From Parerythrobacter_A sp963761775 (GTDB lineage: Bacteria; Pseudomonadota; Alphaproteobacteria; Sphingomonadales; Sphingomonadaceae): a DNA stretch of 64,000 nucleotides. Below, piece after piece: positions 46,618 through 55,241 of the stretch. Made by a program: the position numbers and the translations under genes. The DNA is taken from NCBI GenBank assembly GCA_963761775.1, contig CAVXIF010000011.1, positions 124,001-188,000 on the forward strand, in the 5' to 3' direction. How positions within the stretch are numbered: the stretch's first letter is position 1; every line of letters begins with the position of its first letter. The notes beneath the pieces are model-generated. The model was given only the letters and a program-made list of their open reading frames with translations, was not told the origin of the DNA and searched no databases.

Positions 46618-46819
46618 CTCGCAGAGGCGCAGGGGCGCGGAGGGGTTGTGCCTTGTGTCCGGCGTAGTGCGAATTGGTTCACACGAAGACACGAAGATAC
46701 GAAGAAGGACGTGCCTGCGGCGAAGCCGCTTTTAAATTTGCATCCCCGCGCACGATGCAATCGAAGGTTTCGAAAAGGCCTGCGGCGCAGACCCCTCTGT
46801 GCCTCCGCGCCTCTGCGAG
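46618..46819. repeat. MITE-like element, copy 1
   Basis: A segment of about 202 bp begins seven bases after the gatB stop. Its ends form imperfect terminal inverted repeats of about 28 bp: CTCGCAGAGGCGC at the left and GCGCCTCTGCGAG at the right. The interior shares CACACGAAGACACGAAG, CACGATGCAATCGA and GCCTGCGGCGCAGACCC with copy 2 at 47503 in the same orientation. No coding capacity is visible. Confidence 0.75.
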
Positions 46820-46956
46820 CGAAACACTTTATTCTTTGCCAGGAGCGCAACGCTCTGGATTGCTTCGCTACGCTCGCAATGACGGGAGGAGGAGCGCGCA
46901 CACGAGCCCATCCGGCGGCGAACCCGGACTATACCGCCTTGGAAACACGTAATATT

Positions 46957-47372
46957 CGCGCGGTCGGGCGGATGTCGTGCGGTGGCACGGGATATCCGCC
47001 GCAGGAGCGGCGTCCGGCTGCCAAATGGCCCCGCGCCGCGTGACGCAGCGGGGTCAGGCGAATGGCCGTATCATGGCATCTTCCCGGAACGGGAGGCTGC
47101 GCATGTGAGGCATGCGCAGCGCGATACGGCTCGACCCGGTTCAAGCACGCCGGAGGGGCAAGCCCCCGGCTCGACGTCTTCCGGCCGGCAGCGACGGGGA
47201 GGGCTCGCCATTACGCATTGTGGGCCCCTGTCGCGATCCGCGCGGGTGAATGGCCCCGCGACACATCCGGAAATGTAACGTCGCACGTCAGGGTGGACCG
47301 GCTGTCGATACCGGCGCGACGGGTAGGCCCGCTCCCGCGTGGATATCCTCGCCCCGTCCGCCCGACCGCGTC
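46957..47372. ncRNA. Candidate structured RNA of unknown class (strand uncertain, minus favoured)
   Basis: This segment of about 415 bases is closed by a perfect 14-bp pairing (46959-46972 with 47357-47370) and an inner 8-bp pairing (46990-46997 with 47341-47348). Within are hairpins at 46976-46989, 46998-47011, about 47028-47053 (CCCCGC/GCGGGG), about 47081-47093 (TCCCG/CGGGA), 47097-47119 (CTGCGCATG/CATGCGCAG) and about 47152-47169 (GGGGC/GCCCC). An 8-bp stem GCCGTATC/GATACGGC encloses two of them. AATGGC recurs four times. Both strands have 120-130 codon open frames, but neither looks like a protein. It is not RNase P RNA (found at 14956), and no tmRNA tag or SRP core was seen. A TTGACA box on the minus strand at 47471-47476 would transcribe it. 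Confidence 0.4.
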
Positions 47373-47447
47373 GCCCTGCCGTCCCGATGGAATGGCGAGC
47401 GAAGGAGGAGGACGCTCTAGACAACGCCCGCCTCCCGAACGACAGCG

Positions 47448-47476
47448 CCACTAACCGATATGGTTCGCAATGTCAA
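47448..47476 (-). promoter_or_regulatory. Candidate promoter reading into the structured segment
   Basis: On the minus strand a perfect TTGACA (47476-47471) is followed after 17 bases by TAGTGG (47453-47448), a weak -10. It points toward 47372-46957. With no gene in that direction before gatB, it would drive a non-coding transcript. Confidence 0.3.
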
Positions 47477-47502
47477 GAGCGAAGGTTTGGTTCGCGTCAG
47501 AA

Positions 47503-47684
47503 GCGCAGAGGACGCAGAGAGGGAGTTAGTGTCTGGCTTGACGCCGTTTGGTTCACACGAAGACACGAAGAGGAACGCGCTTGCAGGCGTAGCCGCTTTG
47601 GAACGATCATCTTCGAGCACGATGCAATCGATGGCTAGTGAATGCCTGCGGCGCAGACCCTCCGCGTCCTCTGCGCCTCTGCGC
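47503..47684. repeat. MITE-like element, copy 2
   Basis: A segment of about 182 bp has ends GCGCAGAGGACGCAGAG and GTCCTCTGCGCCTCTGCGC forming inverted repeats. Interior blocks are shared with copy 1 in the same orientation. The two copies bracket the structured segment, about 680 bases apart. Confidence 0.75.
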
Positions 47685-47758
47685 GAAACACGTCTTCGCT
47701 CGTTTCACCTCGTCAACGTTCGAGAACTACAATCCTCCCGTTTGCACAAGGCTCAACG

Positions 47759-47790
47759 AAAAAGGCCGCCGGATTGCTCCGGCGGCCTTT
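47759..47790 (-). terminator. Rho-independent terminator of the gene at 47815-48122
   Basis: On the minus strand AAAGGCCGCCGG and CCGGCGGCCTTTTT form a hairpin with a T run. Its position shows that the gene must stop upstream of it, not at 47727. Confidence 0.85.
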
Positions 47791-47814
47791 TGCTGTTCAG
47801 TATCGTGCCGAAGG

Positions 47815-48122
47815 GTCAGCCCTTGCTTTTCGCCCGTCAGCGCCATGTCGCCGAATGCGCCTGCGTTGACCTTGCCGGTCAGCTGGTCGCCGTTCACGTC
47901 GGCTTCGCAGTTCAGTTCCATCGGCATGGGCACGGTCATGTCCATTTTCCAGTTCAGCTTGTCGCCGGTAATGGTGCCGTTCTTGACATCCATGGACCCC
48001 ATGCCGCCTTGCATCGAACCGGTGAAGGTGCTGCCGTCGTCGGACGGGACCACGGTGAACGTGCCCTTCTGGTCGCCCATCGGGCTTTTGACGACGGTAT
48101 CGTAGGATCCTGCAACAGACAT
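47815..48122 (-). CDS. Small beta-rich protein of unknown function, one frame change before the stop
   Basis: This protein of about 101 residues starts MSVAGSYDTVVKSPMGDQKGTFTVV. It is made of short beta-type stretches alternating with Gly/Asp turns (GSTFTGSMQGG, MDVKNGTITGDKLNWKMDMTVPMPMELNCEADVNGD, GKVNAGAFGDMALTGEKQG). I recognise it only as a hypothetical protein type seen in sphingomonads, possibly a lipocalin-like or small-ligand fold. The continuous frame runs through the terminator to 47727. Removing one base near 47823 gives the natural end GEKQG with stop 47815-47817, before the terminator. No signal peptide is seen. Confidence 0.7.
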
Positions 48123-48181
48123 AATGTATTCCTTTTATCGTAATTCACGCACCGGGCCGGTGCCCTGCGCTTTCACAAATG

Positions 48182-51139
48182 TCAACGCGCGCTCCCGCTG
48201 CCCGTTCCGGGATCGGCGTCAAAGGTTTCCATTTCGCGGCTTTCGATCGGCAGGCCGAGCGTTTCGAGCTGTGGCAACACGGTCTCCGCATCGCCGACCA
48301 CCACGAACACCAGATCGTCGTCGCGCAGGTTTTCCAGCGCCGCCGCGTCCAGTTGCGCGGTGGTCAGTGCGGTGTATTTGTCCGCCAGCGTCTCGTAATA
48401 ATCGTCCGGGCGGCCATAGGTGACGATGCTGCTCAAGCCGCCCAGCACGTCGCGGCTGGTCTCGAACCGGCCGGGCAATTCGCGGATATTGCCGTTGACG
48501 AGGCGGGTCAGCTCGGCGTCCGTCACGCCCTTCCGGTCCTCGCCGCCGACATAGCTGCGCAGGTCGGTCAGCAGTTCGGTGATGGAATCGGCGGTGCGAT
48601 CCGCCTGCACCGGCGCGTAGATCGTCGCACTGGTGCGGTCCAGGGGCTGCGAAATGGAGCTGCGCACGCCGTAGGACCAGCCCTTCGTTTCGCGCAGATT
48701 GGTGTTGATGCGGCTGAGGAAACTGCCGCCGAATACTTCGTTGGCCGCACTCAGCACGGTGAGGTCATCGGTGCCTTTCGATGCCAGCACGCGGCCGCCA
48801 TAGATCACCGATTGCGGCGAATTGGGGCGGTTGACCAGCACGATGCGGCTGCCCTCCTGCGCCGGAATGGCCGCGTCGTAATTCTTGCGCGGCGGCATGT
48901 CGCGCGTTTCCGGCCAGTTGCCGAAGCTGCGTTCCAGCAGCGCGGTTGCTTCGGCCAGCGTGGTGTCGCCGACCACGAAGACGCGGGCGGTGCTGGGGCG
49001 GAACCATGTGCGGTGGAACGCGCGCAGGTCCTCGGTTTGCAAGTCTTGCACCACCGCCGGATCGCCGGTGCCGCTGGCGGGGATGCCGTAGGGATGGTCA
49101 CCGAACAGGATCGGCGCCAGCGTGCGTTGTGCGATGGAGCCGGGGTCGGTCAGCTCGTTGCGGATGCGCGTCAGCTGTTGTTTGCGCACCCGTTCCAGAT
49201 CGGCGGGGCGGAACGCGGGGTTGCGCACGAAATCGGCCAGCAGGTCGAGCGAAGGCGCGAGGTTTGGAGCCAGCGCGCCGAGCCCGAACGAGGTCGTATC
49301 GAGGCTGGCGAAGCCGTAGACCTGCGCGCCCAGACGCTCCTTCGCTTCGGCCAGCGCCTGCGAGTCCAGCGTCGCGGTGCCTTCGTCCATCGCCCGCAGC
49401 ATGAGCGACTGGATACCGAGCTGGTCGCGCGGGTCGGCGGCGTAGCCGACATCGAACGACACCTGCACATTGACCACCGGCGCGGCATCGCGGCGGGCAA
49501 AATATACCTCCATGCCGTTGGTCAGCGTGGTGCGCTCGATATCGGGGAAGTCGAACGGTTTCATCTCGCCAAGAGCGGGCAGGGCGGAGCGGTCGGCTTC
49601 AACGGTTGCATTGCCGCCGCCACCGCCCTGCGCAAAATCGGGATGGGCGTAGAATGCGGGCGCAAGCATGTCCGTGCCACCTTCCGGTGCGACGACGAAG
49701 CCGCCGCGATCCTCGCCGCCTTCGGTCCGCTCGCCCGGTTCCACGCGCAGTTCGAAGACCGGGCGCGACAGCCACTTCGCCGCCACGGAGCGCACCGTTT
49801 CCGGCGTGAACGTCGCCAACCGCTCCAGCTCCGTGCGATAGGCGTTGGCGTCGCCCTGATATAACAGTCCTTCGGCCAGCGTGCCCGCCTTGCCGCCGAA
49901 CCCGCCGACCTGCTCCAGCCCGCGTATCTGGCCAGCGGCATAGGTGGTGGCGGCACGCTCCAGCTCGTCTTCGCTCGGACCTTCTTTCAGGAAGCGCGCG
50001 ATTTCTGCGTCCAGCGCGGCGGCAACGGTGTCCTCGTCGGTGCCCGGTGCCACATCGGCATAGGCGATGAACTGGCCGCCCTGCGCAAAGATCTGTGCGT
50101 AGCTGACGACGCGCACCGCGACCTGCTGCTCGCGCACCAGCGCCTGGTCCAGCCGCGACGACGAGAGCCCGCCGAGCACCACGCCCGCCATACTGAGTTG
50201 CAGCGATTCCGGATTATCCAGCCCCGGCACCGCCCACATGCGATAGATGCGGGTGGTGGCGACCTGGTCCTTGATGGTCTTGCTGAGCGGCGCGGGCAGG
50301 TCCGGCACGGGCGCGACGACCGGGGTTATGGCAGGGCCTGCGGGAATTGCGCCGAACCAGTTGGCGACCTTGGCGCGCGCGGTGGCGGTGTCGATGTCGC
50401 CCGCCAGCACCAGCACGGCGTTGTTCGGCCCGTAATGGTCGCGGAACCACTGTTTCACATCGTCCAGCGTTGCCGCGCCGATATCGTCCATCGAGCCGAT
50501 GGTGGAGTGGTGATAGGGATGGCCCGACGGGTAGAGGTTTTCCAGCTGCTCGTATTCGACCAGGCCATACGGGTTGTTGTCGCCCTGCCGTTTCTCGTTC
50601 TGCACCACGCCGATCTGGTTATCCAGCTTCTCCTGCGTGACCGCGCCGAGCAGATAGCCCATCCGGTCGCTTTCCAGCATCAGCGCGCGGTCCAGCGCGG
50701 CGGTGGGCACGGTCTGGAAGTAATTGGTGCGGTCGAACCAGGTGGTGCCGTTGAGGTCGGTCGCGCCGATTTCCTGCAACGGTTCGAAATAGTCGCCCGG
50801 CGCGTTCTCGCTGCCGTTGAACATCAGGTGTTCGAACAGGTGGGCAAAACCGGTCTTGCCTTCGGGCTCGTGCTTGGACCCGATGCCGTACCACACGCTG
50901 ACGGCGACGACGGGGGCCTTGCGGTCTTCGTGCACGATCACGGTCAGGCCGTTGGGCAGGGTGAACTGTTCGAACGGAATGTTCACCTGCGCGATCAGCT
51001 CGGCAACGCTGGCGGGTTCGCCGAGGACGGCATCGGTCACCGGCGCGGCGGCGGGGGTGACGGGGGGCACGTCCTGCGCGGCGAGCGGGGTCGCGGTGGC
51101 GAGAGCGATCAGACTGGTGGCGAGAAGCAGGTTACGCAT
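48182..51139 (-). CDS. M16-family zinc peptidase (insulinase/pitrilysin type), double-length
   Basis: This 985-residue exported peptidase has a signal peptide ending PLAAQ. It consists of two M16 halves. The first holds the inverted zinc motif HLFEHLMF (HxxEH) at about residue 100 and the downstream Glu in NEKRQGDNN. The second half from about residue 535 (TTLTNGMEVYFARRDAAPVVNVQVSFDVGY) lacks the zinc motif, as in normal two-domain members. It degrades periplasmic peptides. It starts 18 bases after the acylase stop and probably shares its transcript. The frame is clean for nearly 3 kb. Confidence 0.93.
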   Translation of the reverse strand: MRNLLLATSLIALATATPLAAQDVPPVTPAAAPVTDAVLGEPASVAELIAQVNIPFEQFTLPNGLTVIVHEDRKAPVVAVSVWYGIGSKHEPEGKTGFAHLFEHLMFNGSENAPGDYFEPLQEIGATDLNGTTWFDRTNYFQTVPTAALDRALMLESDRMGYLLGAVTQEKLDNQIGVVQNEKRQGDNNPYGLVEYEQLENLYPSGHPYHHSTIGSMDDIGAATLDDVKQWFRDHYGPNNAVLVLAGDIDTATARAKVANWFGAIPAGPAITPVVAPVPDLPAPLSKTIKDQVATTRIYRMWAVPGLDNPESLQLSMAGVVLGGLSSSRLDQALVREQQVAVRVVSYAQIFAQGGQFIAYADVAPGTDEDTVAAALDAEIARFLKEGPSEDELERAATTYAAGQIRGLEQVGGFGGKAGTLAEGLLYQGDANAYRTELERLATFTPETVRSVAAKWLSRPVFELRVEPGERTEGGEDRGGFVVAPEGGTDMLAPAFYAHPDFAQGGGGGNATVEADRSALPALGEMKPFDFPDIERTTLTNGMEVYFARRDAAPVVNVQVSFDVGYAADPRDQLGIQSLMLRAMDEGTATLDSQALAEAKERLGAQVYGFASLDTTSFGLGALAPNLAPSLDLLADFVRNPAFRPADLERVRKQQLTRIRNELTDPGSIAQRTLAPILFGDHPYGIPASGTGDPAVVQDLQTEDLRAFHRTWFRPSTARVFVVGDTTLAEATALLERSFGNWPETRDMPPRKNYDAAIPAQEGSRIVLVNRPNSPQSVIYGGRVLASKGTDDLTVLSAANEVFGGSFLSRINTNLRETKGWSYGVRSSISQPLDRTSATIYAPVQADRTADSITELLTDLRSYVGGEDRKGVTDAELTRLVNGNIRELPGRFETSRDVLGGLSSIVTYGRPDDYYETLADKYTALTTAQLDAAALENLRDDDLVFVVVGDAETVLPQLETLGLPIESREMETFDADPGTGSGSAR

Positions 51140-51157
51140 GGTGTGTCTTTCGGTTGT

Positions 51158-53423
51158 TCAGCGCGAACGGACGGTTTGTCGTTTGGTGGAATTGGCGAGC
51201 ACATCGGCGCGCCAGAAATGCACCGGTTTCAACTGGTGCCTGACGAACAGCGCGGACTGGTCGGTGAAGTGCTTGCTGGCGGGGCGGGTAGTGGCCGAAC
51301 CGAAGGGCTGGATGGATTCCGACCGCACGCGCTTGCCGGGCTCCCATTCCACGAATTGCACGAAGCTGTCACCGTGGCGCACGCTGAGACGCCCATCGTC
51401 GTCGACATCCCACAACGTGCTGGCGCGCAGCGTGTCGCTGCCGCCGTCGAGCGGCAGGTCCACCGCCAGCACGTCGCCACCGCGACCGGGCCGTTGCCGC
51501 AACCGCAACAGGTCCGACATCGGCGGATCGAGCCTGCCGAAATGGGTCAGCAGGTGGGTGACCGAACGGTCCAGCTCCTCGCGCACGTCAGGCCATGGCG
51601 TGTTCTGGTAATCCGCGCCCATGTAGGGCCGGATCATGAGGAGGGCGAGCGAGTCCGCCGGGCCTACGCTGTCGGCGGAAAAGTCCCACTGCGTCAGCAA
51701 AGCCTGACCTTTCGCCAGGTCGGACCCGGCGGGCAGGTCCAGCGCGGACACCTCGTCCAGCATCCGTGCGACATAGCCTGCCCGTTCGTAGCCGGTGTCG
51801 TATTTGATGCGTTCCAGCGTGGCGCGGTCGATGGTGTCGAATTGCGCCATCAGCACTTCGGCACGGCGCGCACGGTTGGTCATTTTCCGCTCGACGCCCA
51901 TTTCGGGCGCGAAGCCATCGGGCGAGAGGTCGTCTGCGGGACCGGCGGCGGAGAACGGTTCGTTATTGGCGTTGTAGACCCAGCCGCTGCCCGGATTGAC
52001 AACCTTGGGGATGGCCTCGAACCCGACCGGTCCGCGCCAGATCGCCGCGCTGGTATTGCCGGGCACGATGCCGCGCCAGTCGAACCCGACCGGACGATCC
52101 GGAATGGCGGCGTTGTAATACATGCCGATATTGCCCTGGTCGTCGGCATAGATGAAATTGGTGCTGGGGATGTCCATGCGGCCGATGATCGATTCGAACT
52201 CCGCCAGCGTCTTGGCCTTGTTCAGCCGGTAATAGGCATCGAGCTGGCCCAGATTGCCCATCCCGCCATAGCGGATGGCGAAGAAGCCCTGGTCGTTCTC
52301 GATCACCGGCCCGTGTATACTGCGATGGACGGTGCGTGGCACGGGCAGCACCACGGGGCCGAAACGCACGGGCAGGGTGACGCTGCGGCTTTCCAGATCG
52401 CGCCATTCGCCGTCGAGCCGGTACTGTGTGCCCGCGGCGTTCATCTCCAGGCGGTAGACGTCGACCATGTCGGGCGTGTTGACGGTGTTGGTCCAGCCGA
52501 TGTTCTCGTTGTGGCCGAGGAAGGGAAACGGGCTGCCGGGGAAATTCGCGCCGGTATAATGCCAGCCTTCGCCGCTTTCGACCGTCAGCTCGTACCACGC
52601 CACGCCGCCGCGCCAGGGCTGGTGGCTGTTGCTGACCAGCCGCGTGACGCCGTCCCCCGACTTGGCAGGCGCGATGGCCCAGGCATTGGAGCCGGACATG
52701 CTCGCCTTCCTCGCCGAACGGCAGGAGCTGGCGGCGGGACGCGGCTGTTCCGCGCGACGTGCGCACGATGGGTTCCGCGATGTCTTCCATGATCGGTTCG
52801 GCATCCGGCTGATTACCAAGGTTCTCTGCCGGGATCGGCGCGCCGTGTTCGGGATTGAGCGGTTCGCCCGCGACCAGCGGCCCGATGGTGTTCTGCAAGC
52901 CGAAAAAGAACGGCTGGCGCAGCGAGAACCCGGCGGCGACATCCAGTCCGTCCACCGGGAACAGGCCCGCCAGCTTTACCTCGCCACCATGCGCGGCGGC
53001 GTAGTCGTTCAGGCCGGTGGCATAGGCTTCGAACAGGGCGCGGGTGTCGGCGGGCAGCTTGGGATATTCGCGCTCCGCCGTGCCGCGCGCGTCGAGCAGG
53101 TGATAGACGTAATCGACCTGCGCGCCGTCCTCCCCCGCAATCGCGCCATAGCGCCCGCGCGTCATGGCGACCACGTCCTGAAGCGTGAAGAAATCGTCCT
53201 GCGCGTGCGCAATGGCGACACCGTATGCGACATCGGCATCGGTCTCGCCATAGATTGCGGGCACGCCGAATTCGCTGCGGACGATCTCGGCTTCGTAACC
53301 GCCGCTCGTTCCGGGTGCTACGCCCTTTTCGGCGAAGAACGGTTCCCATGTCGCCAGCGCCACAAAGGCCATCGCCACCAGCGCAAGCACCGTAAACCCG
53401 ATGCGCCCGAACCATTTTTTCAT
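51158..53423 (-). CDS. Penicillin acylase family (Ntn-hydrolase) protein, one frame change at the subunit junction
   Basis: Members are exported precursors that cleave themselves into alpha and beta chains and hydrolyse amides such as beta-lactam side chains or acyl-homoserine lactones. An N-terminal signal/anchor (KKWFGRIGFTVLALVAMAFVAL) and the alpha-chain pattern VPAIYGETDADVAYGVAIAHAQDDFFTLQ are in the first frame. The beta chain begins at the nucleophile Ser in SGSNAWAIAPAKSGDG in the second. GHNENIGWTNTVNTPDMVDVYRLEMN and the FIYADDQGNIGMYYNAAIPDR region follow. One extra base near 52715, in GGCGAGGAAGGCGAG, separates the two; removing it gives PFGEEASMSGSNAW. The total is about 754 residues. 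Substrate specificity is not predictable. Confidence 0.87.
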
Positions 53424-53492
53424 CCGTAACTCCCTTCCCTTCTGCTAACGCGGCAGCGCGCAGGAGGGAAGGGGGTCAGGCCGAAACGGGCG

Positions 53493-55037
53493 TCAGAAGG
53501 CGCTTTCCACGCCGAACAGCACGACATTGGTGTTCACGTCCTGCCGCGACCAGGTGCCGCCATTGGGCTGGTTGCCACCGGACAGGAAGTTCAGCGGCAC
53601 GAAGCCTTCCGCGCGGGCGAATTCGCCGAACAGGTTGACGTTGCCGGTCGGGAACCAGCTCAGCCCGGCAACCAGCTGGTTCTGCGCTTCCCACGGCGCG
53701 CCGTCGTCGCCCGCCACGAAGCGGCTGAATTCCGCCGAGACGTTGAATTCGCGCGTCGCGGGCGTGTCGGCGCGGTCGCCGAAGCCGTACCGGCTGCCCA
53801 GCGTGAAGGCCGTGACCTTTACCGGCTCGAACACGCTCAGCGGATTGGTCGGATCGGGCACGGCGGTTCCGGCCCAGACATCGGTGGTCCGCGCGATTTC
53901 CCCGATCAGCGTAAGGTCGCCGAGGTTTGCCTTGGTATAGGCCGCCCAGGCACCGTTGCGCTCGTCGCACGGATTGAAATGGACGACCGGATAATTCTGG
54001 CAATAGGCGGTGCCGTGCAGATAGCTGCCGCCGACGCGCACGGTGTTTCCGGGCGACAGGTCGGCAGTGTAGCTGGCATCGACCGCGAAGTTGTTGAGGC
54101 GGCTGGGCACCACGGTGCCGTTGACCGGCACGTTCGCGCCCCGGAACTGCGAGCCGCCCTGCACCGCCATTGCGCGGACATGCAGGTTGCCGTCGTAATA
54201 TCCGGCCTGCGCCCCATAGGCGAGACCGGCGAAGGCGTGCCAGCTGGTGGAGTTGGTGAACGGATTGACCGTGTCGTTAAGGCCGAACGGAATATCCATC
54301 TTGCCGATCAGCGCATAGGCCGGGCTGCGGTTCAGATCGCCCAGCATCACCCAGCCACGCCGCAGCTGGAGCTGGTTGCGGCTGAGCGCGGTGATGTTGC
54401 CGGGGCCGAAGCTCTGCTGCGGATCGTAGAGCAGCTCGGCATAGGCGGTGACGGCGCGTGCCACCTTGGCGGTAACGGCCAGCTTGGCGGAGTGCAGCAC
54501 GGCCTCCGACGTATGTCGCCCGTTCTGGTTCGCACCCGTCGGGTGGCGCATGAGGTAGCCGAAGGTATCGTCCGCATTGCTCCACTGCGCATTGGCGATG
54601 GCGACGACATTGCCTGACAGGGTGACGCTGGAATCGAGCGTTCCGTCGGCGATCGCCTGCAACTGGACGATGGGCTTGGTGTTCGTTTCCTCCGCCGCGT
54701 CGAGCATGGCGTAGCTGTAGCCGGACGCGATGCCGACGACCTTTTCGCTACGCTCCGGTGCCGCGGAGGCGGATGCTCGTGCGGGGACGGGTTGCGGCGG
54801 CAACGGCGGCGCCGGTGGAGGTGGCGCGGCAACGGGCGGGGCCTGGCGCAGCGCGCCGACCTCTTCGCGCAGGGCGGCATTCTCGCGCTCCAGCCGGTCC
54901 AGCCGCTCGACGATGGCGGCCATCGGATCGGCATCCTGCGCAAACGCTGGCAACGGCACCGCGAGAAGGCCGCTGGCAAGCGCGATGGCTGAAACAGCCT
55001 TCGCAGAGAAAGGGCGCGATCGCGTCCGCAAGGTCAT
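53493..55037 (-). CDS. Outer-membrane porin, LbtU/DcaP-like
   Basis: This 514-residue protein has a signal peptide (cleavage after PAFAQ, about 34) and a short coiled-coil (AAIVERLDRLERENAALREEVGALRQ), a trimerisation device of several porin families. A Pro-rich linker and a beta-barrel follow, containing LQLRRGWVMLGDLNRSPAYALIGKMDIPFG, YGAQAGYYDGNLHVRAM and the terminal VVLFGVESAF with C-terminal Phe. The family resembles LbtU siderophore porins and DcaP-type porins; assignment between them is uncertain. It lies upstream of the acylase on the same strand with a 70-base gap, so the two may be independent. Confidence 0.68.
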   Translation of the reverse strand: MTLRTRSRPFSAKAVSAIALASGLLAVPLPAFAQDADPMAAIVERLDRLERENAALREEVGALRQAPPVAAPPPPAPPLPPQPVPARASASAAPERSEKVVGIASGYSYAMLDAAEETNTKPIVQLQAIADGTLDSSVTLSGNVVAIANAQWSNADDTFGYLMRHPTGANQNGRHTSEAVLHSAKLAVTAKVARAVTAYAELLYDPQQSFGPGNITALSRNQLQLRRGWVMLGDLNRSPAYALIGKMDIPFGLNDTVNPFTNSTSWHAFAGLAYGAQAGYYDGNLHVRAMAVQGGSQFRGANVPVNGTVVPSRLNNFAVDASYTADLSPGNTVRVGGSYLHGTAYCQNYPVVHFNPCDERNGAWAAYTKANLGDLTLIGEIARTTDVWAGTAVPDPTNPLSVFEPVKVTAFTLGSRYGFGDRADTPATREFNVSAEFSRFVAGDDGAPWEAQNQLVAGLSWFPTGNVNLFGEFARAEGFVPLNFLSGGNQPNGGTWSRQDVNTNVVLFGVESAF

Positions 55038-55153
55038 GGTTCTCGGCTTTCCCGTTCGGAACGGCGCTTCGTGCGCCCGGTCCGGCCCCGATACCCGCGC
55101 GGCGTTAAAACGGAGTTATCGCTGTCCTTTCACCGTGACCTGCGCAGCAGGGT

Positions 55154-55181
55154 CTTGTGTTGCTGAAAAGCCACACCATCT
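55154..55181 (+). promoter_or_regulatory. Candidate RpoH (sigma-32) promoter of clpB
   Basis: CTTGTG (55154-55159), a 16-base spacer and CCATCT (55176-55181) match the alphaproteobacterial heat-shock pattern CTTGNN-N16-CCATNT. It lies 60 bases before the clpB start. The gene for the cognate sigma factor is also in this window. Confidence 0.6.
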
Positions 55182-55241
55182 CGACGGGCGAAGCCGGTAT
55201 GCCGGCACTCACAGTTCGCACCAGCATAGGTCTTTTCGCCC

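Noticed and set aside
46957..47372. tmRNA (two-piece alphaproteobacterial form) as identity of the structured segment
   Set aside because: No tag frame of the AND...ALAA or AVAA type and no TPsiC-CCA acceptor end were found on either strand.
47062..47454. Protein-coding reading frames of 126-130 codons on both strands
   Set aside because: Composition is dominated by Arg, Pro and Ala as expected from GC-rich non-coding DNA; there is no ribosome-binding site or recognisable motif, and the two frames overlap antisense.
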